64,000 bases of DNA, from contig JBITNC010000001.1 of assembly GCA_050084985.1 (NCBI GenBank), forward strand, positions 170,004,001 through 170,068,000, written 5' to 3'. The DNA is from Nageia nagi (taxonomy: Eukaryota; Pinophyta). A program made the translations under genes and the position numbers. The notes under the pieces are model-generated. The model was given only the letters and a program-made list of their open reading frames with translations, was not told where the DNA came from and made no database searches. Positions 13,448 to 24,348 of the stretch are shown piece after piece; within the stretch, counting starts at the first letter, position 1, and each line of letters begins with the position of its first letter.

Positions 13448-13458
13448 CAATATTTCAA

Positions 13459-13990
13459 GGGCATTTCCTTTGTTATATTTCTTTGAGCTTATGTGATGTG
13501 TTGTTGTTTGTGCTTCATTTATTATTATAAGTATTAAATAATGAATGAACACTTCTTCTACATTGTTAAGTACATGACTTTCACAATATGTGTTTGTTGA
13601 GTGATTGAAAATGGATTCGAGCTTCTTCTTCATTCTTTGTTAATGTTTGTTAAACTTTGTTATGCAATGGATAAGGCACCAGTCTGCGCTTTAGTGTAGG
13701 TTGGTTAGAGGTATCAAGTCATTCTCTCTTTAAGAAATCATTATTTCCCTTTTGACTTGAATAAAAACCGATGATCTCAAAGCTTAACACGCTATATTTA
13801 GTAGAGATCGAATAGGGGTTACAAAACCAGGTTGATCGATGCATCAATAGATCTAGTTTCATTATCATATGATTTATACGACCTAAAATGGAGGTTATGG
13901 TCAGATAATCTCATGTACATATTGATACCTAGGAGGATTAGCACTTAGTGACATTCATTTGAAAACCTAATTCAAAGGGGTGTTAATCTT
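13459..13990 (+). other. 3' part of the solo LTR (R/U5), no gene
   Basis: This continues the LTR to its end at 14000. It contains CTTAACACGCTATATTTAGTAG and other non-coding words; ORFs are short and random. Confidence 0.5.
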
Positions 13991-14190
13991 TTTCACAACT
14001 GAGAGTCTAGTCTTGGAGCTCTATTTGGTGATCGTGCATCCTCATGGCCTAAAGATGCCTTGGGAGACTAGTCTTATGAAGATTTTTCGTGAAGCTTCCT
14101 TGCTGGTTCACATGGTGACATGGATTGTGGTGGATAATACCACCTTATTTGTATTTGCTTCAAAGTCCCCATGTAAATATTAAAGGGGAG

Positions 14191-14619
14191 TATTGGAAAT
14201 GTAATCTTTAGTGAACTTTTTAAACACCCCTAAGTAAAGTTTAAATGAAGGTGTTAGAATTTGTAACCTTTACTTAGGTGTGTAGAGGTTATTTTTGTAT
14301 TTTATTATTGTAGGAATTTTTTAATACATATTTGAAACTCTTCTTTATAAAGAATCTAGGTCTCCTCCTTATGAGGATAGGATCCACATCTCACACACTT
14401 ACATATGATAAGTGGCACTTAGTTTTATAGGAGTTACTTAGTAACTCTTTTTCTTATCTCTTTAAAAGGAAATGTCTTTTCCTTTTTCTTCTCAACCTTT
14501 CACATAGCATTTCAAGCCGTCTCTTGTAACTTATTTCTTTAGGCATTTTGCCATTTATCATTAGAGGGTTTTTTTTTGCTTTTAGTAATAATTTTATTTG
14601 ATCCTATTTTTTCCTAACA
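14191..14619 (+). repeat. Middle LTR of the tandem array
   Basis: Begins TATTGGAAATG right after the purine tract TAAAGGGGAG and ends TTTCCTAACA right before the primer site. It matches 17118-17623 closely, including the internal TGTTAGAATTTGTAACC at 14252. The canonical TG start is TA in both copies. Confidence 0.8.
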
Positions 14620-14632
14620 TGGTACCAAAGCC
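14620..14632 (+). promoter_or_regulatory. Primer binding site, initiator Met-tRNA type
   Basis: TGGTACCAAAGCC directly follows the LTR end CTAACA. It is close to the usual TGGTATCAGAGCC, with two substitutions. Confidence 0.75.
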
Positions 14633-15029
14633 ATGTATTACTAAACTGGTTGAATAGATTGATTGCAGGTTTATCCATCTTATGTAAGGAAGCTATTTTT
14701 TTTTTAGAGTTTTGTTTATCCCTAACATTTTTTTACAGGTTTTATTGTTAGCGTTTCTTGCAATTTTTTTTAAAAAGGGCTCACTTATTACTCCTTTGTG
14801 TGCAAGAAAGTTTAAAAAAAAAATGTACAAGAAATAAATTAAAAAAATCATTTTTCTAACCCTAATTTACTTTAAATAATATTTTTTTACAAAGGTTTGT
14901 CATTTTCATGTCTTTTATTGCAAAAGTATATAAATAAAACAATAAATAAATATTACTATTTGTTTTGAATAACAGTTTTTATGTAACAATATATTTTTGT
15001 TTCAGTTTTTTTTTTCAAGGTCTATGTGG

Positions 15030-16090
15030 CAGCATCCCCGTCCCCTGGCAGACCCCCCTTCCTTCTCGGCTCATTCTCAAATCCTTGTTTCTTTGTTTTG
15101 CGAGTGTTGGACGTAGCTTGTACTTGGTTGTGATCTATGTAATATTTGTGCAACTTTAAAGTGGTTATTCTAGTTTGTATTCAGCCGAACTAATATTGTG
15201 AACTGTTGCTTCTTGTCGTTTGGGTATTGCACGCTCCTTTGAACTTGCTCGCTCTGCATCCTTTGATCAAGACTTGTTTGGAGCCCACTTGCATAGACCA
15301 GATCCACCTATTTGTGTTTGTTCATGGTGTTTGTGGTCCCGCCTCCACAGCCCCCGCATTGTTCTCCGACCACCGGCTACCTCACACTCGACGTCCCAAA
15401 CCCTCCCGCATTGTTGCAGCCACCTTGCGCGTTGTTCTCGACGCCCCAAACCCTCGTTGCAACTCACCAGTCGTTTGGAGGAGTCCAACGGACCCCTACG
15501 GTCTTCCTCTCCATTCCCTAGCATTTCCTCCCGCGACGTCAACCTATGTAACTCACGACCCTTGCATCCTCTTTTTTTTTTTCGTTTCGTTTCCTACGCA
15601 ATGTTTCCCGTGGTCTTCGCCCTGTGTCTCGCTCCGTCCCGCACCCTATGCGTTCTCATTGTGCCCTCCCATCTCTTTCTGCTCACCCTCCTCTCCGGTT
15701 TGACCCCCTTCTTCTCTTGTTTGCATTCAACAACGTTTGAAAGCGTCCCCTTCCATGGTTATTTTCATTGATCTTGGTGTGGTGACTAGTGTGGCACTCT
15801 TGCATGGCGCACCTCTTCTGTTGTTGCCCCCCTCATGGTTTTTTTCCTTGCAGCATTATGTCCTCCTTTGGTGGTGAGCTCCCTCTCAACAACGAAGATG
15901 GTCTTTGCGGTTGCCCTCCGCTCTTCAACGCTCCTTTCCTTCCCCTAGCGGCCTTCTACTTGGCAGCTTCCTCTACCTAGTCGGCCAACTCTATCATCCC
16001 TCTACACTGACGGTGTCACTACTCTATCGTCATCCTTTGCCTTTTGCCCTTGCACGATGGCGCGACCCTTAGGGCATCCTCTGGTCCTAC
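15030..16090 (+). other. C-rich island inside the retroelement internal region
   Basis: The plus strand turns abruptly from AT-rich to C/T-rich and GC-richer DNA. Two overlapping ORFs (15206-15703 and 15220-15771) are Ser/Pro/Cys/Leu-rich with no recognised domain. The composition differs from everything around it and ends at the palindrome 16091. It could be a captured host fragment or a structured untranslated region. I would not call either ORF a gene. Confidence 0.5.
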
Positions 16091-16111
16091 ACATTGTTTT
16101 ATAAACAATGT
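16091..16111. repeat. 21-bp near-perfect palindrome at a composition boundary
   Basis: Arms ACATTGTTT and AAACAATGT around TAT. To its right the DNA is more than 80 percent A/T by eye (16112-16340). Confidence 0.7.
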
Positions 16112-17117
16112 TTTCTAAGTTTTTATATATTTAATTTATTACATTTAAAATTTCATTCTAATTATTTTAATTATTTAAAATTTGTACTTAATATAGTATG
16201 TTTTAAATGTTAAATTTAATAATTAATATATTATTAATGTTTTTTATTTATGCCATTTATAATTTTTAAAATTTTGTGATCTTTAGCATAATTTTTATGG
16301 TATTAATGTATTATTTATTTATTTTATCATTTATTTTTAAGATGAGGTATTTTTTATTATGATCTTAGTTTTGTGCTTAAATGACAATTAATGATATTAT
16401 AATTGTTATGATAAAACAAATTAATTTGATGCTTCAAATTGGTATGTGAATGATTCTCAAACCTGAGCTCCTTAGATCATTCTTTGGGTTTTGTAATCAA
16501 AATTTGCATGACTTGATCACTTATGCACAATTTTGACATCACTTCCCATAAGTGAATTTCAATTTGTATGTTTTTTTTTTTTTTTTAATTATTTCCAATG
16601 GCATGTTATTGAGCAACCTTAATAAATCTTTTGTTGACTTATTCATATGGCTCCTTCTTTTGTTTGCAAAATGTTTTTTGGCATGTCTTGTTGACCTTAA
16701 AAAGGTTTTCTTTTAATGCCATAATTGTATGTGTCTTCACAATATTTCAACACCCTTTTGCATACTTTGTGGCAATCTTTATGATGTTTTATGTTGGCAT
16801 ATGTACCTTTTGTTACTAACATGTGTGCCTTGTGCAAGCTTTTATGAGGCCCACTTTTTTTTGGGCTATAGTTGCCTTGTGAAGTTTAGAGCTCAATTTG
16901 TAACAGACCGTTCGCGTGGCCAAGATGCCTTGGGAGTCTAATCTTGGAGCTCTATTTTGTGACCATCCGTCTGCATGGCCTAAAGATGCCTTGGGAGATT
17001 AGTCTTATGAAGATTTTTGGTGGAGCTTCCTTGCTTGTTCACGTGGTGACATCGTGGTGGATAATGCAACCTTATTTGTATTTTCTTCGAAGTCCCCATG
17101 TAAAGATTAAAGGGGAG

Positions 17118-17623
17118 TATTGGAAATGTAATTATTAGAGAACTTTGTAAACACCCCTAAGAAGATTTTAAAGAGGGGTGTTAGAATTTGTAACCTTTAC
17201 TTAGGTGTGTAGAGGTTAATTCTGTATTTTATTATTTTAGGAATTTTCTCCTACATATTTGTAACTCCTCTTTATGAGGAATCTAGGTCTCCTCCTTATG
17301 AGGATAGGGTCCACATGTCACACACATATGATAAGTGAAACTTAGTTTTATGGTAGTTAGTGACTCCTCTCATCTCCTTAAAAGGTGTCATTCTTTTTTC
17401 TTCTCAATCTTTCACGTAGCATTTTAAGCACTCTCTCTTGTAACTTATTTCTTTGGGCATTTTGCCATTTATCATTAGAGGGGTTTTTCTTTGCTTTTCC
17501 CCCATCAATTTTTGGTCTCTCTCCATTTTATGTGCATGCTTCTCTTAATGGTATGTTTTTTCACCTTGCAATTTATTCCTTGATTAGTAATAATTTTATT
17601 TGATCCTAGTTTTTCTCCTATCA
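17118..17623 (+). repeat. 3' LTR of the tandem array
   Basis: Begins TATTGGAAATG after the purine tract AGATTAAAGGGGAG (17104-17117) and ends CTCCTATCA. It is longer than the middle LTR because of an extra stretch of about 80 bp near 17490-17585. Confidence 0.8.
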
Positions 17624-20300
17624 TCGTAACCTCTTGTCTAGTACTAAAAGAATCTAATGCATCTACCAAGCTCTATAAGCCCTCACCAAAGTGGGAATGT
17701 ATGATAATGTTGTCAACGAAGAAGAGGATAGGCACCTAAATACCATGGAGGTAACCTAACTCAAGCTCAGTAGTCTCTATGCACAAACCAAATAAAGTTG
17801 AAGAGAGAGGACAACCCTATTTCACTCCAATCATGCTAAGAATGTTTCCAAGAACCACTTTGTAGTACAAAAATGGCATGAAAGAGTCTTGTAAAAAGTC
17901 AATATAGTTGTGAGTCTATGATTCCCAACCATTTTAGTCAATTCATGAGTCTAAATTGGGGAACAATGTCAAAGGCCTTCCTTAAGTCCACAAAGCACCT
18001 AGAGACTGGGAACTTTCAAAATCCAACCTCCTCGATGATTGCTTTAAGTGTAAAAACATGGTTTGTGGTGTGATGATCCCAAAGGAAGCCCTCATGTCTT
18101 CCTGCTCTGAATCGTATGTTGTCAGCCATCTAGGAAATGTAGTCATCAATGCTCATGGCATATAACTTGGCCAAGGTGTGATCAATCATGATGGTGCAGT
18201 AAATGCTCAGTTCAATGGCGTCTCTAGATTTGAAGATGGGATGGATGACGTTTGAGGTCCAAGAAGATGGAAAACTCAAGCATATGACATTATTTAAGAT
18301 CTTGGAGAGGAAGGGGGTAGGGTGAATTTGGTGACCTTGGGAAATTCGACTTGAAGGTTCTCAATGTTTGGGGTTTTTCTAAAGTTAAGTTTTTGGATGG
18401 CGATGTGGATGAGAGGGGTAGTGAAGAAGTTTGAGGTGAGAAGGAGATTGAAATGATGGGATGAATTTTACTAGGGATATGATATAAGCGGGTGGTATAC
18501 TCCTTCCATGTATGAAGGGTAATGGAGTTTGAGATTTGTTCTTTAGGTAAGAAGAAGCACCAAAAGGATTTAGAATTAGAGTGGAGGGAAGAAAGGACCT
18601 CTAATCTCCTTTTGGGAAAGATGTGATGTTTCTTAGTCTAAAGGAGACATCAGTAAGAGCGATGTAGTATGGAAGTGGAAGAGGACAAAGGGTCATGTGC
18701 AATGGCTCGATGGAGGCAACGATGAGTGTCCTTACAATCAATATCAAATTAGTAGGTCATTGAGTAATGGCCTAGAGAAAAAAAGTGGAGAGCGCGCTAA
18801 TTTTGTGGGGAAGGCTTGGGAGCTGCAAAACAAAGAGAGTCAACCAACAAGAGAGTCTACGCATCGATAGAGGGAAGTGAGTGTAAACCATGGATTTTCT
18901 ACTTAAGGATGTTATTGTATAATGGGGCATAAGTCGAATCAAAGAGAATGGTTGTACCAAAGAGGGGGGTGTTCAAATGAGGAGATAATGTCGGGTGATC
19001 TAGCAAAGAAACAATAAGGTGAGCATGATCAAAAAGAGGGAATCAAGGAGCGACAAAGAAGGATTGGAGATGAGGGATGAGTGAGGGGCAAAAGGATGTA
19101 ATCAACGACATTAGATCCCCTGCATGAGGGAAACAAGTGTGGTGTCTAAACTCAAGGAACCAAGCAATGCCATTCAAAGCCATAAAATCATGTGTCTTGC
19201 CAAGCTCAAGGAGGAATCTACCATAACTCGAGGGGGATGTGGAATATGTTGAGTCTCTTTAGGACTATAGTGCTTGATCTAAGGCTTGGATGTGGAGTGG
19301 GTCCACACGATTGTCAAATTATTGAGTTTGTGAGCTCCTTGTCCTACCATTGAAGTCACCCATGAGCACAATCTTGCCCTTTCCGGAATATGTAATAACC
19401 TTTAGAAAGAAGTCAAGATAGGGGCACTTGTAGACTATATCCTGAATAATGTAACTCAAAGATGTTGGTGGTAAGGAATAGACGATGATAAAGACTCTCC
19501 TAAGTGGTGGGGCCTTCACAAAAGAAATATAGATGTAGCATGCATGGGTGTCAATACCGTCTACACAAATCCTAGGGAGTAAAATATTGTTGACCAAAAA
19601 GACTACTCCTCAACCTTGACTGTTGAACCCTTACCAACCTATGATCTTGTATGCAAAAATAAAGAGCTCTCGTGTGTCTCGAAGAAGAATACCAAATCTA
19701 TCTGATGTATAATGTCACAAACTATCCCCAAAGAAGACCAAAGCATCCATTTACAATTCCAAGTTGACATTGAGAGCACTAAGAGTTCTAAGACGGGCCT
19801 CGTCTCGCATCATTTGGAAGATGAAGGAGAGGATGCAAGGGGCCAAGGTCTAGCCCATCCTACAAGGGGAGTGTCTCTGATCTAAGCCTTGTGGTTTCTA
19901 ATGATAGCCAAATACAAATCTTGGGATTGCATGCAGGTGAGATCTTAATCAATAAAAATGTGATCTGAGAGGAAGGAGAGGACCTTCTTGGCCCTAAGAA
20001 TGGAAATCTTGTGCTTTGCTAATTACAAGTGGACGAGCAAGGAGGAATCCTTCCTAGCCCAAACTTTGTCAATAGGAATTTTCAACAAGTTCAATGTGTC
20101 ATGGATGAAGCTTGGGATTGTCTCAATGGGTTTATCACCTGTTGGCAACCCTTTGATGTGAAGATTGAGTGCCTCGTATTCCCTATGATGCTTCTCTTCA
20201 AATTTCTTATTAATTGTTATTTTAACGAGTGGGCCAGGTTTGCTTCCAATGCTTCAAACTATGTCTGCGCAAGAGGAGGTCTACGTCAGTGATTACATTG
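17624..20300 (-). pseudogene. LINE 5' half: ORF1 tail, endonuclease and reverse transcriptase
   Basis: Minus strand, in order. ORF1 tail (about 20220-19850): HQRVANR/HIKGLPTGDKPIE-like text, IDKVWARKDSSLLV, LSFLSDHIFID. ORF2 start and endonuclease (19790-19319): STWNC, LVFFFETHESSLF and KIVLMGDFNGRT. Reverse transcriptase (about 18300-17624): TLAKLYAMSIDDYIS, CFVDLRKAFDIVP, GCPLSSTLFGLCIE, FVDNIIIHSHFGEGL (the YADD box reads FVDN), LVDALDSFSTRQEVT. Then the LTR array begins. Known: L1-type LINEs copy by target-primed reverse transcription. Stops, frameshifts and the changed YADD make it dead. Confidence 0.8.
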
Positions 20301-21990
20301 TTGAAGTTGCTTGGGAATCCTTATGAATAAGGATTCCATTTCATAGGCTAGCAATATCATCATGAATTGTATCATATGTTCTAGAATAGAGTTATGATTG
20401 TAGAGTAGCTATTGCAATAGACAATGAGAAAGTCGAGGCAAAGGATGCTTCCAATCTCCTGATCTAGCTATATTGTCTATTCACTTGATTTTGCAGTGCT
20501 AGTTTCAAGGTTTGATGCACTGAATTCATTGCAAGGAGGGAGCTCACATGTTCAGTTCAGGCTTGGTTTGCTTTTTCTTGCTTCGACAAATGCTTGGTGT
20601 GCATAAAATAAGGAATCTTCAACTTGGAGTAGAAACCTGCACTTGGACACATACACAAAGGTGATTCAAGAGAGTGGGGAGCTCAAGACAATCTCAATGC
20701 CATCAAACTTGGGAGATGTTACAGTGTCCAAAATCGATTGCAGATTTGGGCCAATTTGAGGGTTCATGTGAAGTGAAGAATAGGACAACATCAAGGTAGA
20801 TGAGCGAAGAATATGTAGGTAACAATCCCGCACATCAATTCAAGTGGAAGTGATCAAGTGTTGCTAGGTGGAGGATTCGCAAGTTGAGCAAAGCTAGATC
20901 ACGCACTTCATACCTAGTTGGTAAACTATAGAGATTGTGATGATTGGGGCACTCTCACAAGGTCTCCAAGGGCAAAAGTATGTAGGGATAGTCGTCGAAA
21001 AAGAAAAGCCCAAGGTGGACATTGCTAGAGACAGATATCAACAAGAATGGATGTTGAAGATAACTCGAGAGATGAATGTCACCAAAGAGGAAGCTTGCAT
21101 GGATTGAGGCTCACACGAAGGCAAAGTTTGGATCATGCGAGGGTCGTTGGATATGGACTTGCCATGGATTGGAGCTTGCATGTATCATGGTTTCTATGTC
21201 TTCTAACATAGAACAAGAGTATCCAGAGACGAATTTTGCCAAAGACAAGGCATCCATGGATCGAGGCTCATGCGGAGGCAAAACCTAGATCATGCCAAGT
21301 CGCAGTAGCAAAGCTCATGGTCTGTAGGTCATAAATGATAGAAACATATCAACACTCACATGATGGTGAAGCCTAGATAATGCACAGATCACGATTGCGG
21401 AGGTCAAACAAAGAGTTAGAATCACATGCGATACAGTAGAGACGACTCAATTAGATGGGAAACAGACAGTTTTCAACTAGGTAGAGGGCTAAAATCATAC
21501 CTGGGAACATATGGTAATGGATGAAACAAATGGCAATGAAGTGTTTGAATGATTGTAGTGGCTAAGAAACGAAAGTATTCGAAATGTTGAAAGAAAGAAT
21601 GAAAGCTTTGGCAAGAACACGCAAATGGAATGCGCAGCTAGAAACGAACGCATGCTAGAAAATGAAGGACATGTGCTTGGAAAATTTGTAAACGCATTGA
21701 GGATGTACACAAAAAACTGTGAACAAACTATGGAGGACCCATGTGTGAACAAACTCTAGAGGTCACATGTAGGAGCAAGAAAAAGTGCTACTTGAACACT
21801 AGAGACGAACGAGCACAAGACCTACACAAGAACGAGGTCACAAAAGCTATGGGGGTGTAGGAGCTACAAAGCTATGAGGGAACAAGACTTATAAAGCTAC
21901 AAATTAACACATAAGAGAGAATCCTTAAATTTCCTTGCTAGACGCATTGTTGTGCAACATCTTAAACTATGGATAAAACAACTATCTTAA
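20300..21990 (-). other. Probable 5' region of the LINE, no confident domain
   Basis: Continues upstream of the LINE ORF1 tail. Plus-sense words ATGGAT(T/C)GAGGCTCA plus ATCATGC recur at 21099 and 21253 with a weaker third near 21360. Only fragmentary ORFs are seen. I assign it to the LINE only by position. Confidence 0.35.
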
Positions 21991-23078
21991 TTTTCTCATC
22001 TATGAAAACTTTGGACCTCACTTTATACATTTTGCTAACTAAAATAGATCTAATAGATGAATCATGCATGCTTGCATTATTCCCTCTTGTTTACTTTTTA
22101 CAACAATAGACAAATTTATCCTCAAGATCACTTATGCAAGCATTTTCTCATTTAAAAATAAACTTGCTTCTATTTTTGATAATATCTTGATAAAGCATAA
22201 ATTATATCCAAACAATTGATATCATTCTCAAGGTAGTGTAAGGGAATTACCAATTAGTCTCTAATTGCACAACACCGAAAGTACGTAAAGATAACATAAA
22301 CCAACAAAAGTAGAGGCCCATGAGATGCTTAAGGACGAATGAAGAAACAAGCCACGAAGCAACTTGACCCATAAATAACCAAATTGACCACAATATGACA
22401 CCGAATAATTAACTTTTACTATCAAAAAAGGACCATTGGCGGTATGTTTTCTTCAAAATTAAGTGCTCAAATTTGGTTTGCAAATTCTAACTACTGTAAC
22501 AAAATTTCTACTAGCATAAAATTAATAGAAAATTGCACACACACATGAACACGATTTTTATACTAATTCCCCTTAATGTGAGAGTACATCCAATCTAAAA
22601 GAGCTTTGATTTATGGATTTGGCCAAAAGAAACATTACAATTCTAGTCAATGGAAGAGAACACTGTCTCCCAATCACAAATCTCCCTATTGAATGCTGCA
22701 ACATTTCTTCAATAGCTCGACTCTACTCTTCAAAATGCTTCTTAAGCCCAAACTTGACCCAAGAAGTTTGATTTGGCTTCTCAAACCTCCCTCTAAGTGG
22801 CTCAAGAAGATTATGATCTGGTTCTTCAATGGTTTCTCCTCAATTCTCCCCTTTGACCATTAGGAGGAGTCATTAGCCGTGGTCAAGGGCTTAAGAAGTT
22901 CTACTATATCCAAATTTCCCAATTTCAATTATATTTTCTTCAATGATCAAGAATGAAGTCCCCAAGAAATTTTGTTGAAGGAAATTCAATGCCTCTTGAT
23001 TTGCACCTGACTCTCTAAATTCCCAAGTAACACCAAAATGCCAAGCACCGCTTCACCTTCCATTTTCCCATGTTAGGA

Positions 23079-23160
23079 ATGGACCGTTGGCGATCTATTT
23101 GTGACAGAAATGGACCGTTGGCGATCTATTTGTGACAGAAATGGACCGTTGGCAGTCCTC
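23079..23160. repeat. 31-bp tandem repeat, about 2.5 copies
   Basis: GGACCGTTGGCGATCTATTT starts at 23081 and 23112, with a partial copy at 23143. A diverged single copy, GGACCATTGGCGGTATGTTT, lies at about 22431. Confidence 0.85.
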
Positions 23161-23430
23161 TTCCTACTGAATTATGACACCAAATTTTGATGCCAACCTT
23201 GTTTTTTGTGCATACATTATGAAAATTAATATACTAATCTGATTTTTGGATCATTGTTAAAGACTCAATGGATATAGGATTTGAGATTGGGCTTGGTGAT
23301 GCCAATAAGGGACTACCATGTGGTGGTGTACCAAAACAATAAAAAGCCACCGCAACTTTGACACCATTAAGAGATAGGGAAAAGTTTTTCAACCATGACA
23401 ACAAAGATGTTATCCACCGTTACATGTACA

Positions 23431-23496
23431 AGATCAAATGGACAACCAATTAAAAATGATGCAAGATCAAATGGACAACCAATTAAAAATGATGCA
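23431..23496 (+). repeat. 33-bp perfect tandem duplication
   Basis: Two copies of AGATCAAATGGACAACCAAT plus TAAAAATGATGCA, period 33, which keeps the reading frame of the small ORF 23395-23577. That ORF has no other support. Confidence 0.9.
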
Positions 23497-24256
23497 GCTC
23501 ATGCAAGAAAAGTGTTTATGACTATCACTAGAAGTATATCCAATCAAGGTTATGGAACAAAATACAACAAAAATTAGTACTCGTAAAATATAAGACAAAT
23601 GAACTTAACCTATTGATAAACAAAAATGGATTAGCAGCAAAAATCTAGGACAATAAATGGGCGAAACCATTTTTGTCAATAATACAATTCGTGATTACAA
23701 AAATCAATCAAAAAACTAGAGAACCTTCTTAGAGATAAAGTTAAACAAGGTGTTTAATTGAATATTTGTAATCAATGCTAAAATGAAGCTAAAGAGACCC
23801 CCCAACAAAATAAATGATAATGATATCTCAACAACCAAGATAAAGCCAATGCAAGCTTAAAAGCATCAAGTAATGCGGCAACTCGAAAAAACTTGAATCA
23901 ACCTTAACCATGATAGAGTGCCACATAAAGGATAACTGAGTAAAGCACATATGCAACTTCACCAGATGGCACATTTTTAGTCCCCCTTGAAATATTTGAT
24001 TTTAAACTTGCACCCTACTTTAGATCATACATAAAAGGCTGGCCAAATACCAAAAATTATATAATGAATGATTCAAATGGAGAGATAATAAGTCAAAAAC
24101 AAATATTCCAAATGTCATTCTATCACATATTTCCTACAATTTATTCACACACAATCAGCAAACAAATTGAGAGTGCAAGACTTTTTGAGGCCATCAGAGA
24201 TTTGCTTCATTCTTTGAGACTTCAACAAGAAATAACAGAAATTTATAAAGGCAAAC

Positions 24257-24348
24257 CTGATCGACTCCATCCTATAGTATAAAAAGTTTCCCCACTGTTG
24301 GGATGCCCCCTGTTGATGCTTAGTAGTATAATATGCGTGGGCCCATTC
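24257..24348 (-). CDS. Exon 6 of the split-barrel gene, isolated by a 20.6-kb intron
   Basis: Acceptor TTTGTAG|GAATGG and donor ATCAG|GTTTGC; 92 bp, leaving two bases for the next codon. Encodes [13 protein letters not shown], then [17 protein letters not shown]. The family usually has Trp where this copy has Gly (HQQ-G-ASQQW), recalled from memory. No exon 7 (expected to begin DIYFIGGFG-like) was found between here and base 1. Confidence 0.82.

Larger units (their letters stand above)
10046..14000 (+). mobile_element. Solo LTR (about 3.0 kb without its own insert), nested in the array
   Basis: The uninterrupted copy at 16930-16945 reads CCTTGGGAG|TCTAATC. Here the same point reads TTTGGAG | TGTTGGAACCC ... 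TTTTCACAACT | GAGAGTCTAGTC. Ends TGTTG and CAACT (one change from CAACA) and a 5-bp target duplication (TGGAG 10041-10045, GAGAG 14001-14005, ancestral GGGAG) define an LTR insertion. Its U3 holds a tandem repeat of about 190 bp and a TATA box at 12165. No gag or pol and no second LTR are present, so it is a solo LTR. Confidence 0.75.
9418..17623 (+). mobile_element. Non-autonomous LTR retroelement, tandem array sharing a middle LTR
   Basis: Order: a 22-bp LTR start (9418-9439); internal 3' portion (9440-10045 and 14006-14190); full LTR (14191-14619); Met-tRNA-type primer site (14620-14632); internal region (14620-17117); polypurine tract (17104-17117); full LTR (17118-17623). Similarity between the two internal 3' portions starts at 9457 and 16343 and runs into the LTRs. 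The first portion is split by the solo LTR 10046-14000. No gag or pol is recognisable, so any movement needed helpers. It interrupts the LINE. No target duplication was seen at the outer edges, which fits formation by unequal recombination or an edge deletion. Confidence 0.75.
21991..24256. other. Inferred intron 6 sequence, no gene recognised
   Basis: AT-rich DNA without recognised coding domains. Two short tandem repeats lie here (23081 and 23431). It directly follows the exon 6 donor on the minus strand. Confidence 0.45.

Noticed and set aside
14252-14619. LTR starting at TGTTAGAATTTG (368 bp)
   Set aside because: TGTTAG...CTAACA looks canonical, but the better purine tract (AAAGGGGAG) lies about 60 bp upstream at 14182-14190, followed by TATTGGAAATG, which is also found at 9418. 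The longer LTR fits all three positions.
15206-15771. 165- and 183-codon ORFs as real genes
   Set aside because: Two overlapping frames and a third on the opposite strand are open only because the DNA is C-rich and lacks stop-forming AT. No domain, no splice or start context.
9457-17623. A 1.2-1.3 kb LTR pair (9457-14619 minus insert; 16343-17623)
   Set aside because: Similarity does begin there, but no purine tract precedes 16343, whereas one precedes 17118. A shared-LTR tandem array explains the same match better.
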